A stretch of DNA of 64,000 nucleotides from Rhodanobacter sp. Soil772 (GTDB lineage: Bacteria > Pseudomonadota > Gammaproteobacteria > Xanthomonadales > Rhodanobacteraceae), in NCBI RefSeq assembly GCF_001428385.1, contig NZ_LMSK01000002.1:62001-126000 (forward strand). Direction: 5' to 3'. Positions 25,772 through 33,662 of the stretch are shown here, one piece after another (position 1 is the stretch's first letter; each line of letters begins with the position of its first letter). The position numbers were made by a program, and so were the translations under genes. The notes under the pieces were generated by a model. It was not told the DNA's origin. It saw nothing but the letters and a program-made list of their open reading frames with translations, and ran no database searches.

Positions 25772-26824
25772 TCAGGGCTGCGCGACGCTATCGGCCGGCG
25801 CCGGTGCCGGCAACTCCGCGGTGCCGTCGTCCTCATCGCCGTAGATCGCCACATGGGGCACGCCGTCGGCGCCGATCCAGCCGCGGTACATGCCGTCGGT
25901 GTTGAACGGAATCGAGATGTGCCCTTCCGCGTCCAGCGCGATCGCGCCGCCGTTACCGCCCATCGACGGGATTTCCTGGTTGATCACCTCGGCGGCGGCG
26001 CGCTTCAGCGGCACGCGCATCTGTGTGACCTTCATGCAGATCTCGTGCGCGGCCACGGTGCGGATGTAGAACTCGCCCCAGCCGGTGCCGGAGACCGCGC
26101 AGCCGCTGTTGGCGTAGGTGCCGGCGCCGATGATCGGCGAGTCGCCGATGCGGCCCCAGCGTTTGTCGGTCATCCCGCCAGTGGAGGTTCCCGCGGCGAG
26201 GCGGCCTTGCGCGTCCAGCGCCACCGCGCCGACCGTGCCGAAGTGTTTGGCCGTCTCGACGTCCGCATGCGGTTGCTTCGCGGCATCTTCCTTAAGCGCC
26301 TTCTGCAGCTGTTGCCAACGCTCCTCGGTGCGGAAGTACGCCGGGTCGACCAGGGCTATGCCCTGCTCTTTCGCGAATGCCTCGGCACCCGCGCCGGACA
26401 GCATCACGTGCGGCGAGTGCTCCATCACCGCACGCGCCAGCAGGATCGGGTTCTTCACGCGCTGCACGCCAGCCACCGCACCGGCGCGCAGCGTATTGCC
26501 GTCCATGATGGCCGCGTCCAGCTCGTTGGTGCCGTCATGGGTGAACACCGCACCTTTGCCGGCGTTGAACTGCGGGGAATCCTCCAGCACGGTGATCGCG
26601 GCGGCCACCGCATCCAGCGCACTCTTGCCCGCCTTGAGCCGGGCGTAGCCGTTCTGCAATGCCTGGGTCATCGCCGCGCGCACCGCCTGTTCCTTCGCCG
26701 GCGTCATCTCGCGCTTGACCACCCCGGCGCCGCCGTGGATCACCAGCACGGGCGAGACGGCGGCATGGCTCATGGCGGTGATTCCGAAGGTGGCAAGGGC
26801 AACAAACAGACGACGCGGCTTCAC
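25772..26824 (-). CDS. iaaA: Isoaspartyl peptidase/type III L-asparaginase
   Basis: This Ntn-hydrolase removes isoaspartyl residues from peptides and hydrolyses asparagine. The 350-residue precursor has a signal peptide (LFVALATFGITAMSHAAVS), PVLVIHGGAG at the N-terminus of the alpha chain, and the autocleavage site HFGTVGAVALD with Thr197 as nucleophile. SMGGNGGAIALDAEG follows in the beta chain. The start is GTG at 26824, chosen for the signal peptide and the AGGGAGAGAG upstream; no ATG fits. Export to the periplasm suggests peptide salvage. It follows the M56 protein gene on the same strand after a 52-base gap. Confidence 0.92.
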   Translation of the reverse strand: MKPRRLFVALATFGITAMSHAAVSPVLVIHGGAGVVKREMTPAKEQAVRAAMTQALQNGYARLKAGKSALDAVAAAITVLEDSPQFNAGKGAVFTHDGTNELDAAIMDGNTLRAGAVAGVQRVKNPILLARAVMEHSPHVMLSGAGAEAFAKEQGIALVDPAYFRTEERWQQLQKALKEDAAKQPHADVETAKHFGTVGAVALDAQGRLAAGTSTGGMTDKRWGRIGDSPIIGAGTYANSGCAVSGTGWGEFYIRTVAAHEICMKVTQMRVPLKRAAAEVINQEIPSMGGNGGAIALDAEGHISIPFNTDGMYRGWIGADGVPHVAIYGDEDDGTAELPAPAPADSVAQP

Positions 26825-26876
26825 GTGGGCTCTCTCTCCCTGGCTAACGGGAACGAGTATACCGGGACCTCGGCCC

Positions 26877-28415
26877 TCACTTGGGCGCGAAACGCACCTG
26901 TTTGCCATCCAGCACCAGCTTCATGCCGGCAAGGTCTGCTACCCGCTGCATCGCCGTACCTGCCGGCATGTCGCTGAACGACAGCGTGACGGGAGCATCG
27001 CCCAGCGCGCGCGGGTTGGCGAGCTTCCAACCCGCTTTCGATGCTATCGATTCCGCCACTTCACGCGCCGTGCCATTCGTGACGTGCTCGGTGACCTTGA
27101 CTGGAGAGGCCGCGGCAATCACGCGCGCCGGGCAACCTGCCTGCGGCGTGACGTCGACAACATACGCAGGCCTCCCATCCGCTCCCGTGCCCGCAGCATG
27201 CAGCACCCTGCCAAGTGCACCGTGCAGCTGGCTATGTGCAAGCGGCGAGGTGCCGGCGTTAGTCACGGCAAGGTCGATGCGTACCTGCCCATCATCGACG
27301 GGCACGGTGGTCGCTTCCACCTTCACGGCACCCACGCTTGCCATCGCGGCCTTGCCCGGCGCCATGCACAGCGCGAAATCCGCAGTTTCCGTATGACGCT
27401 CGTGACCATCGTCGGTCGTCAGCTCGACCTGCATGTCCAACTGGTACTCCGGACCGTGGGCTTTCCGGACCTCGCGCGGTTCCTGAGGCGTACCGGCGGC
27501 ATAAACCGAACCGGCCACGACAATGGCAAGTGCGAAGCCAGCGATCATTCCGGCGTTTCGGCGACGGCGGTTCGGTGAAGGCAGTTTCAACATGGCGATA
27601 CGCTCCGTGATGGGGTGGCGTGGTGACCAGGGGCAACCGACCGGCAACGCGAACGCGGCCGACTGGGTCTTCAACATGGCATTCGCGTAGCTGCGCCGCT
27701 GCGTGCCGTGTTCGCGCAGCACCGCAGCGTCGCAAGCTAGTTCCTGGTCGTGGCGCAGAGCCGCAAGCGCCCACCAGGCCAAGGGGTGGAACCAGAACGC
27801 CGCCGCCACAAGCTGCGCCAGCAGACACCACCAGCCATCGCGGCAGTGCGCGTGGGTGGCTTCGTGGGCGAGGATCAGCATCTGTTCGGTGGCGTCGTAG
27901 CGGCATTCGAAATCGGCCGGCAGCACGATGCGACTGCGCCAGGCACCGACCAGGGCTGGGCCGACATCCGTACCGAGCGCACGCAACGTCGGCCAACGCG
28001 AACGCACATCCATGATGCTGGTGGCTCCTCGCAACCGCGCGCGGTAGCGTGCTTGCGCCAGCGCAGCCAACAGCAGGCTCGCCACGCTGCCCAACAGCCA
28101 CAGCAGCACGGCCCATGCGCGCCAGTTGATGGCGCCCGACCCGGCGGCGTGCGCCGGCAACGCGGCGGCCGCCGAGGTGATAGCAAATACCACCGGCGAC
28201 AACACCACAACCGGCGCGTCGGCCGCATGCGGCAGCTGGCTGGCCAGCAGCGCCAACGGCGGCAGCAGCCACAACTGAAACGCGCGCTCGGTGCCGAACA
28301 GGCGCCGGCATGGCTTGCGCAATGCGGCCACCAGCAACACGGCGACGGTGAAGGCAAGCACCAGCAGCCAGCCGTGCCCAAACCAGTCGATCCCGCTCGG
28401 ATCAAGGTTGTTCAT
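26877..28415 (-). CDS. M56 (BlaR1/MecR1-like) membrane metallopeptidase with STN-like C-terminus
   Basis: The 512-residue protein has four hydrophobic helices in the first 125 residues and a cytosolic M56 zinc peptidase domain with HEATH at 184-188 (HExxH). A further helix lies near 295-315, then a periplasmic region. In BlaR1/MecR1 that region is a penicillin-binding sensor with SxxK; here I see none. Instead the last 80 residues resemble a secretin/TonB short N-terminal (STN) domain (VTLSFSDMPAGTAMQRVADL, KLVLDGKQVRFAPK). By analogy, a periplasmic signal activates the peptidase, which inactivates the BlaI-like repressor. It overlaps that gene by 14 bases. The inducer is unknown and no beta-lactamase gene is nearby. 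Confidence 0.88.
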   Translation of the reverse strand: MNNLDPSGIDWFGHGWLLVLAFTVAVLLVAALRKPCRRLFGTERAFQLWLLPPLALLASQLPHAADAPVVVLSPVVFAITSAAAALPAHAAGSGAINWRAWAVLLWLLGSVASLLLAALAQARYRARLRGATSIMDVRSRWPTLRALGTDVGPALVGAWRSRIVLPADFECRYDATEQMLILAHEATHAHCRDGWWCLLAQLVAAAFWFHPLAWWALAALRHDQELACDAAVLREHGTQRRSYANAMLKTQSAAFALPVGCPWSPRHPITERIAMLKLPSPNRRRRNAGMIAGFALAIVVAGSVYAAGTPQEPREVRKAHGPEYQLDMQVELTTDDGHERHTETADFALCMAPGKAAMASVGAVKVEATTVPVDDGQVRIDLAVTNAGTSPLAHSQLHGALGRVLHAAGTGADGRPAYVVDVTPQAGCPARVIAAASPVKVTEHVTNGTAREVAESIASKAGWKLANPRALGDAPVTLSFSDMPAGTAMQRVADLAGMKLVLDGKQVRFAPK

Positions 28416-28773
28416 CGTCGAGCTCCTTGAGCAGCTTGCGCAGTTCGGCGATGTCTTTCTTCGACAGCTTGCGCTGTTCGGAGAAGTGCGCCACCAGCGG
28501 CGCCACGCGGCCGCCGAACAGGCGGTCGAGCAGGCCCTTGCTCTCCTGCTGGACGTACTGCTCGCGCGTCAGCAAGGGTGCGTAGAGATAACGACGACCG
28601 TCGCGCTCGGCATGCACCGCCTTCTTGCGCAGCAGGCGGTTGAGCAGGGATTTCACCGTGCCTTCCTGCCAATTCTGCGCGGGACCGACTTCGGCGAGGA
28701 TGTCCTCGGCCGTGCGCGGCGCTTCGCGCCACAGCACGTCCATGATCACTGCTTCGGCTTCGCTGATGGCCAT
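28402..28773 (-). CDS. blaI: BlaI/MecI family repressor
   Basis: The 123-residue protein is a winged-helix repressor: ISEAEAVIMDVLWREAPRTA at the N-terminus, a recognition helix around GTVKSLLNRLLRKKAV and the wing with RRYLYAPL. A C-terminal dimerisation helix contains the region that M56 partners cleave. It should bind TACAnnTGTA palindromes, two of which lie just upstream, and so repress its own operon. The M56 gene starts inside its 3' end. No beta-lactamase or PBP gene lies in the window, so the targets are probably elsewhere or limited to this operon. Confidence 0.93.
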   Translation of the reverse strand: MAISEAEAVIMDVLWREAPRTAEDILAEVGPAQNWQEGTVKSLLNRLLRKKAVHAERDGRRYLYAPLLTREQYVQQESKGLLDRLFGGRVAPLVAHFSEQRKLSKKDIAELRKLLKELDDEQP

Positions 28774-28783
28774 GAATCACCGT

Positions 28784-28795
28784 TTACACGTGTAA
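28784..28795. promoter_or_regulatory. BlaI operator, perfect 12-bp palindrome
   Basis: TTACACGTGTAA is fully symmetric and contains TACA-CG-TGTA, an exact match to the BlaI/MecI consensus. It lies 11 bases upstream of the blaI start codon, where bound repressor would block transcription. Confidence 0.8.
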
Positions 28796-28807
28796 GTGAT
28801 AATGATG

Positions 28808-28821
28808 TTTACATGCGTAAA
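28808..28821. promoter_or_regulatory. Second BlaI operator, imperfect palindrome
   Basis: TTTACATGCGTAAA contains TACA-TG-CGTA, one mismatch from consensus. Its centre is 25 bases from the centre of the first site. Paired half-consensus operators of this kind are usual in bla and mec systems. Confidence 0.65.
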
Positions 28822-28849
28822 TGCTCGCGTCAAGTGGGCGGCAGCCTGC

Positions 28850-28950
28850 GGGAAGAGCGACCCCCTCCTCGGTTCTCCCCAGCGACCGGAGGAAGTCCCT
28901 TTGGGGCAAGCAGGGAAGGAAGAAGGGCCGCCTCGCCTAGCTTGCGACCT
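28850..28950. repeat. Probable third relative of the compound intergenic element
   Basis: Read on the minus strand the segment includes CCCCAAAGGGACTTCCT, resembling CCAAAGGGAGTCCTTC at 24018-24035, along with AAGCAGGG-type motifs. It lies between the BlaI operators and the CoA-transferase gene. The match is partial and was judged by eye. Confidence 0.4.
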
Positions 28951-29020
28951 TGGTACAAGGCCGGTCCGGGCCATTCCGTCGTATCCTTGTCAGCTGACTC
29001 TCCACGAGAAAGGCACGGCA

Positions 29021-30382
29021 ATGGACAAGGTTTACCCGAGTGCGGCGCAAGCCCTTGACGGTCTGCTGTTCGACGGCATGACGATCGCCGCCGGTGGCTT
29101 CGGCCTGTGCGGCATCCCCGAGAACCTGATCGGTGCACTTCTCGAAGCCGGCACCAGGGACCTGACCATCGTCGGCAACAACGCCGGCGTGGACGACTTC
29201 GGCATGGGTCCGCTGCTGAAGACGCATCAGGTGAAGCGCGTGTATGCGTCCTACGTGGGCGAGAACAAGGAGTTCGAGCGGCAAACGCTGGCCGGTGAAC
29301 TGGAGCTGCACCTGACCCCGCAGGGCACGCTGGCCGAGAAGCTGCGCGCCGGTGGTGCCGGCATCCCCGGTTTCTACACGCGCACCGGGTTCGGCACCAA
29401 GCTGGCCGAGGGCAAGGAAACCAAGCGCTTCGGCGACAAGGAGTACGTGCTGGAAGAGGCGATCCATGCCGACCTGTCGATCGTCAAGGCATGGAAGGGC
29501 GACGCCCACGGCAACCTGGTGTTCCGCGAAACCGCGCGCAACTTCAACCCGATGATCGCCACCTGCGGCAAGGCCTGCGTGGCCGAGGTGGAACACCTGG
29601 TGCCGGTGGGCGAGCTGGACCCGAACAACATCCACGTGCCGGGCATCTACGTCGACCGCATCGTGCAGGGCGCGAAGTACGAGAAGCGGATCGAGTTCCG
29701 CACCATCGCCGGCGTGGCCGCCGGCAAGGAAAACCCGACCCGCGTGGCAATGGCCAGGCGCGCCGCGCAGGAGCTGCGCGACGGCTTCTACGTGAACCTC
29801 GGCATCGGCATCCCGACCATGGTGGCGAACCACATCCCGGCCGGCGTCAGCGTCACCCTGCAGTCGGAAAACGGCCTGCTCGGCATCGGCCCGTTCCCGA
29901 CCGAGGATCAACTCGATCCGGACCTGATCAACGCCGGCAAGCAGACCATCACCACCCTGCCCGGTTCGAGCTTCTTCTCCAGCGCCGACTCGTTCGCGAT
30001 GATCCGCGGCGGTCATATCGACCTGTCGATTCTCGGCGGGCTGGAAGTGTCCGGCCATGGCGACCTGGCCAACTGGATGGTGCCGGGCAAGATGGTCAAG
30101 GGGCCGGGCGGCGCGATGGATCTGGTCAGCGGCGTCAAGCGCGTGGTCGTGCTGATGGAGCACACCGCGAAGGACGGCTCGCCGAAAATCAAGACCGATT
30201 GCGACCTGCCGCTGACCGGCAAGCAGGTGGTGGACCTGATCATCACCGACTTGTGCGTGTTCGAGGTGGAGAAAGGCAAGGGCCTGACCCTGATCGAACT
30301 CAACGACGGCGTCAGCCTCGACGAGGTGAAGGCGAAGACCGGCTGCTCATTCGCGGTGGCCCCGGCGCTGCAAGCCGGCTGA
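29021..30382 (+). CDS. Fused 3-oxoacid CoA-transferase (A and B subunits)
   Basis: The 453-residue protein joins two CoA-transferase subunits that are often separate. The A part (1 to about 240) begins [15 protein letters not shown] and contains [14 protein letters not shown]. The B part (about 243-453) begins near [20 protein letters not shown] and carries the catalytic Glu283 in [10 protein letters not shown]. Such enzymes move CoA between succinyl-CoA and acetoacetate or related 3-oxoacids, allowing use of ketone bodies or aromatic breakdown products. ATG at 29021 is preferred over frame-open upstream codons because the family N-terminus starts there. No thiolase or dehydrogenase gene is adjacent. 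Confidence 0.93.
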   Translation: MDKVYPSAAQALDGLLFDGMTIAAGGFGLCGIPENLIGALLEAGTRDLTIVGNNAGVDDFGMGPLLKTHQVKRVYASYVGENKEFERQTLAGELELHLTPQGTLAEKLRAGGAGIPGFYTRTGFGTKLAEGKETKRFGDKEYVLEEAIHADLSIVKAWKGDAHGNLVFRETARNFNPMIATCGKACVAEVEHLVPVGELDPNNIHVPGIYVDRIVQGAKYEKRIEFRTIAGVAAGKENPTRVAMARRAAQELRDGFYVNLGIGIPTMVANHIPAGVSVTLQSENGLLGIGPFPTEDQLDPDLINAGKQTITTLPGSSFFSSADSFAMIRGGHIDLSILGGLEVSGHGDLANWMVPGKMVKGPGGAMDLVSGVKRVVVLMEHTAKDGSPKIKTDCDLPLTGKQVVDLIITDLCVFEVEKGKGLTLIELNDGVSLDEVKAKTGCSFAVAPALQAG

Positions 30383-30395
30383 CGCGAAACCCTGC

Positions 30396-30470
30396 ATAGG
30401 GCGGGCGTGGTTCGCCGCCCTTGCCGCACGGCGGGAACAGCCGCCGGCGGGCAGTGTCCGCCCTACAAGG
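30396..30470. repeat. TAGGGCGGGC-type inverted repeat between convergent genes
   Basis: TAGGGCGGGCGTGG at the left and GGGCAGTGTCCGCCCTACA at the right frame a GC-rich palindromic segment. It is the third member of the element family seen at 7423-7480 and 12032-12056. It lies between the CoA-transferase and histidine kinase genes and slightly overlaps the kinase 3' end, so it may end both transcripts. Confidence 0.65.
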
Positions 30471-31482
30471 CGGATTTTGCCGGCACGTCGACCGGCAGCG
30501 GGTGCGGAAAGCGGATGCGGGCGATGTTTTCCTGTCCCTGGCCCGTCTGCAATTCCAGCGGCCACGCGAAACGGTCACTGATCCGCTGGGCAATGGCCAG
30601 TTCAAAACCGTGCCGGTCGGCGCCGCGAACACGCAACGGGCAGCCGTCGTCGCCAGATACCTGTGGCGCCGCCTGATTGCGCACGCTGACCACGCCGGGC
30701 AGCACGCTGATCACCACACTGCCCTGCTCGGTCTGCTGGCAAGCATTGCGGATCAGCTGCCAGCACAGTACCGAAAACGCCTGCGGCGAGCCCTGCAGCG
30801 CAAAGCGGGCGGGCTCCTCCAGCAACAACTCGATCGGCCGGCCGGCCAGCAGTTCGCGGGCGGATTCCAGTTCCTGGCGCAGCACATCGTTGACGACGAA
30901 GCACTGGTCGTCGGTCGAGCTGTCCGTCTCGCGCGCGAGGATCAGCAGCGCTTCCACCAGCACTTCCATCTCACGGGCGGCACGCTTGATCCGGCGCACC
31001 GAGCGCACGCCGAAATCGCTGAGGCCGCCCTCCTCGCCCAGCATGTCGACCGACATCTTGATCACGGTAAGCGGGCTGCGCAGCTCGTGGCTGGCATCGC
31101 GGGTGAAACTGCGCTCGCGCTGGTTGTAGCTGGCCAGGCGCTTGGCGAAGCCGTGCAGCCCCTGCGCCAGCGAAGCCACGTCGGCGTCGGTATGGGAGGA
31201 CAGCTGATCCAGGTTCAGCGATTCCGGATCCAGCGACTGGCCGTCCCAACGGTTGACCAGCCGGGCCAGCGCACGCACCGGCCGCCACTCGCGCCGGGTA
31301 ATCAGCCACGCCAGCGCGGTGGTGATCACGATCACCGCAATCACGATGACCGTGGGAACGACGCCGTAGATGCCCAGGATGCAGACGACGGCGACGATCA
31401 GGAATTGCAGCGCGAACACCCGCGCAATGCGCCGGCGGAAGGCACCCACACGAAAGGTGACTGCGTTGACCCTGCTATCCAT
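30463..31482 (-). CDS. Sensor histidine kinase with short membrane anchor
   Basis: The 339-residue kinase has two adjacent helices (about 22-40 and 43-62) with almost no periplasmic loop, so it probably senses within the membrane. HisKA has His132 in DASHELRSPLTV, and the N box reads LIRNACQQ near 248. The ATP lid region is degenerate: the usual DxGxG strand reads VSVRNQAAPQ and the GxGLGL box reads RHGFELAIAQ. Some QseC/ColS-like kinases have Asn for Asp, but losing both glycine motifs is unusual and activity may be low. ATG at 31482 starts the anchor helix region. It lies 37 bases downstream of its response-regulator gene. Confidence 0.88.
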   Translation of the reverse strand: MDSRVNAVTFRVGAFRRRIARVFALQFLIVAVVCILGIYGVVPTVIVIAVIVITTALAWLITRREWRPVRALARLVNRWDGQSLDPESLNLDQLSSHTDADVASLAQGLHGFAKRLASYNQRERSFTRDASHELRSPLTVIKMSVDMLGEEGGLSDFGVRSVRRIKRAAREMEVLVEALLILARETDSSTDDQCFVVNDVLRQELESARELLAGRPIELLLEEPARFALQGSPQAFSVLCWQLIRNACQQTEQGSVVISVLPGVVSVRNQAAPQVSGDDGCPLRVRGADRHGFELAIAQRISDRFAWPLELQTGQGQENIARIRFPHPLPVDVPAKSAL

Positions 31483-31519
31483 TACCTGTGTGCGCCTACC
31501 TGTATGCGCCGTGTCGATG

Positions 31520-32251
31520 TCAGGCCGTCTGGGGCGAAGAGGCCACTTCCGATTCGAGATCCGCGAGACGATAACCCGCCGAGTGGATCGTATGTAGCAG
31601 GGGCCGCGCGAAGGGTTTGTCGATAACCCGGCGCAGGTTGTACAGATGCGAGCGCAAGGTATCCGAGTCGGGCAGCGTATCACCCCAGATCTCGCGCTCG
31701 ATGTCGCGCCGGCTGACCACCCGCGGCGACTCGCGCATCAGGATCGCCAGGAGCTTCAGGCCGATCGGCGACACGGTCAGTTCCTGGCCGTCGCGGGTGA
31801 GGCGCAGCGTGGCGGTATCCAGGGTCATGTCGCCGACGCTGAGTACCTCGGTGGAGACCTGGCGACGGTCGCGGCGGATCAGCGCGCGCAGCCGCGCTTC
31901 CAGCTCGCGCACCTCGAAGGGCTTCACCAGATAATCGTCGGCGCCGGCCTCGAGCCCGGCCAGCTTGTCCTCCAGCGTGTCGCGGGCGGTCAGCATCAGC
32001 ACCGGCGTGGACTTCTTGGCCTCCCTGCGCAGCTTGCGGCAGACCTCCAGCCCATCCAGGCCCGGCAGCATCAGGTCCAGCACCAGCACGTCGTAGCTGT
32101 TGGACACCGCCAGGTGCAGGCCGCTGACCCCGTCAGCGGCATAGTCGACCGAATAACCGCGCCGCTCCAGGAACTCGCCCACCATCTCGGCGATCTGGCG
32201 GTTGTCCTCGACCAGCAAAATCAATCCCGCTTGCTCGTCATGTACGGTCAT
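31520..32251 (-). CDS. OmpR family response regulator
   Basis: The 243-residue regulator has a receiver domain (LLVEDNRQIAEM, phospho-acceptor Asp in VLVLDLMLPGLDG, Lys in YLVKPFEVREL). An OmpR-type winged helix follows (SVGDMTLDTATLRLTRDG, then REIWGDTLPDSDTLRSHLYN and HTIHSAGYRLAD). The start at 32251 has an excellent AAGGAGG five bases upstream. The kinase gene follows at once, forming a two-gene operon. A 14-bp palindrome at 32272-32285 just upstream may be an autoregulatory site. Target genes are unknown. Confidence 0.95.
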   Translation of the reverse strand: MTVHDEQAGLILLVEDNRQIAEMVGEFLERRGYSVDYAADGVSGLHLAVSNSYDVLVLDLMLPGLDGLEVCRKLRREAKKSTPVLMLTARDTLEDKLAGLEAGADDYLVKPFEVRELEARLRALIRRDRRQVSTEVLSVGDMTLDTATLRLTRDGQELTVSPIGLKLLAILMRESPRVVSRRDIEREIWGDTLPDSDTLRSHLYNLRRVIDKPFARPLLHTIHSAGYRLADLESEVASSPQTA

Positions 32252-32271
32252 ATCGTCCTCCTTGCCATGAT

Positions 32272-32285
32272 TTCACATACGTGAA
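32272..32285. promoter_or_regulatory. Palindrome upstream of the OmpR-type regulator
   Basis: TTCACATACGTGAA has symmetric TTCAC/GTGAA halves with a four-base centre, 20 bases before the regulator start codon. GTGAA recurs twice nearby (GTGAAACGTGAAAACG at 32314-32329). It may be an operator; which protein binds it is unknown. Confidence 0.45.
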
Positions 32286-32350
32286 GATCTAAGCGGCGAC
32301 CGGGTGAGGGTAGCGTGAAACGTGAAAACGAGGTTCAGAGCAGGTTCTGT

Positions 32351-32962
32351 TTAACGCAGCAGCGGCTGCAGCGGCTTCCAGACGGTGTCCAGTACCCGCG
32401 GCTGGGCGCCGGCGACCGGATGCAGGCCATCGTCCTGCATCAGCGCGGGATTGAGTGCGATGCCGTCGAGCAGGAACGGCACCAGCGCGGTACGGCGGGT
32501 CCGCGCCAGGTCGGCATAGACCGCGCGCAGGCCGTCGCGATATTGCGGCCCGTAGTTCACCGGCAGCTCGATGCCGACCAGCAGTACGCGCACCTTCGCT
32601 TTTTGCGCCGCCGCGATCATCGCGTCCAGGTTTGCGCGCAGGGCCGGCAGCGGCAGACCGCGCAGGCCATCGTTGGCGCCCAGCTCCAGCACCAGCACGC
32701 CCGGCCGGTACTTCGCCAGCAGCGCGGGCAGGCGGTTGCGCCCGCTCAGCGAGGTCTCGCCGCTGATGCTGGCATTGATCGCGGTCCACTTCGGTACCAT
32801 CTGGTTGAGACGCGCATCCAGCAGATGCACCCAACCGGCCTCGACCGGGATGTTGTGCGCGGCGGACAGCGAATCACCCAGGATCAGCACGGTTTTCGGC
32901 GCCGCCGCCTGGGCGCTGCCGATGCCGCACAGAAAAACCAGCAACCACAGGCATTGACGCAT
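32351..32962 (-). CDS. tesA: Periplasmic SGNH esterase/thioesterase TesA
   Basis: TesA is a multifunctional periplasmic esterase, thioesterase I and lysophospholipase. The 203-residue protein has a signal peptide (LWLLVFLCGIGSAQAAAPK). The SGNH blocks follow: Ser in LILGDSLSAA, Gly in SGETSLSG, Asn in LGANDGLRG and Asp-x-x-His in DDGLHPV. It diverges from ybbA, as in Escherichia coli. Its ATG (32962-32960) overlaps the ybbA ATG (32961-32963) in CATG, so each promoter must lie inside the other gene. Confidence 0.95.
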   Translation of the reverse strand: MRQCLWLLVFLCGIGSAQAAAPKTVLILGDSLSAAHNIPVEAGWVHLLDARLNQMVPKWTAINASISGETSLSGRNRLPALLAKYRPGVLVLELGANDGLRGLPLPALRANLDAMIAAAQKAKVRVLLVGIELPVNYGPQYRDGLRAVYADLARTRRTALVPFLLDGIALNPALMQDDGLHPVAGAQPRVLDTVWKPLQPLLR

Positions 32963-33662
32963 GAGTGATTCTTCCCGGCCTCTTCTTGAAGCCTGCGATG
33001 TTAGCAAGTCGGTCAACGGCCCCGAGGGGAGACTGGAAATCCTCAGCCAGGTCAGCCTGCAGGTGCAGCCAGGCGAGAGTTTCGCCATCGTCGGCGCCTC
33101 CGGTTCCGGCAAGACCACCCTGCTCGGCCTGCTGGCCGGGCTGGATACGCCGGACGACGGCAGCATCGCGCTGGACGGCCATGCACTGCAGCAGCTGGAC
33201 GAGGAGGCCCGCGCCGACCTGCGCCGGCGTCTGGTCGGCTTCGTGTTCCAGTCGTTCCACCTGCTGCCCGCGCTGACCGCCGAGGAGAACGTGATGCTGC
33301 CGCTGGAACTGGAAGGCAGCAGCGACGCACGCCAACGTGCGCGCAATGCGCTCGAAGCGGTGGGGCTGGGTGCGCGGCGGCGGCACTACCCGGCCCAGCT
33401 CTCCGGCGGCGAGCAGCAGCGCGTGGCGATCGCCCGCGCGTTCGTGCACGGCCCGCGCGTGCTGTTCGCCGACGAACCCACCGGCAACCTCGACCAGCGC
33501 ACCGGCCATCACATCTGCGACCTGCTGTTCGCGCTGAACCGCGACCACCACACCACCCTGGTGCTGGTCACCCACGATGCGACGCTGGCCGCGCGCTGCG
33601 ATCGCCGGATCGAGCTGGAAGAAGGCCGCGTCGTGGCGTCCGACACGGACGCGCAGGCATGA
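32961..33662 (+). CDS. ybbA: ABC transporter ATP-binding protein YbbA
   Basis: This 233-residue ATPase belongs to the LolD/MacB group of mechanotransmission ABC systems. Walker A is GASGSGKT near residues 48-55, the Q loop lies in [12 protein letters not shown], the signature is [15 protein letters not shown], Walker B is [12 protein letters not shown] and the switch His is in LVTHD. It overlaps ybbP by four bases (ATGA) and the two form the YbbA-YbbP-like complex. With TesA alongside, a role in moving lipid-like or hydrophobic compounds is likely. Substrate remains inferred. Confidence 0.95.
   Translation: MSDSSRPLLEACDVSKSVNGPEGRLEILSQVSLQVQPGESFAIVGASGSGKTTLLGLLAGLDTPDDGSIALDGHALQQLDEEARADLRRRLVGFVFQSFHLLPALTAEENVMLPLELEGSSDARQRARNALEAVGLGARRRHYPAQLSGGEQQRVAIARAFVHGPRVLFADEPTGNLDQRTGHHICDLLFALNRDHHTTLVLVTHDATLAARCDRRIELEEGRVVASDTDAQA

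Noticed and set aside
28402..28821. A beta-lactamase resistance locus
   Set aside because: BlaI and an M56 protein are present, but there is no beta-lactamase or PBP gene and the sensor domain differs.
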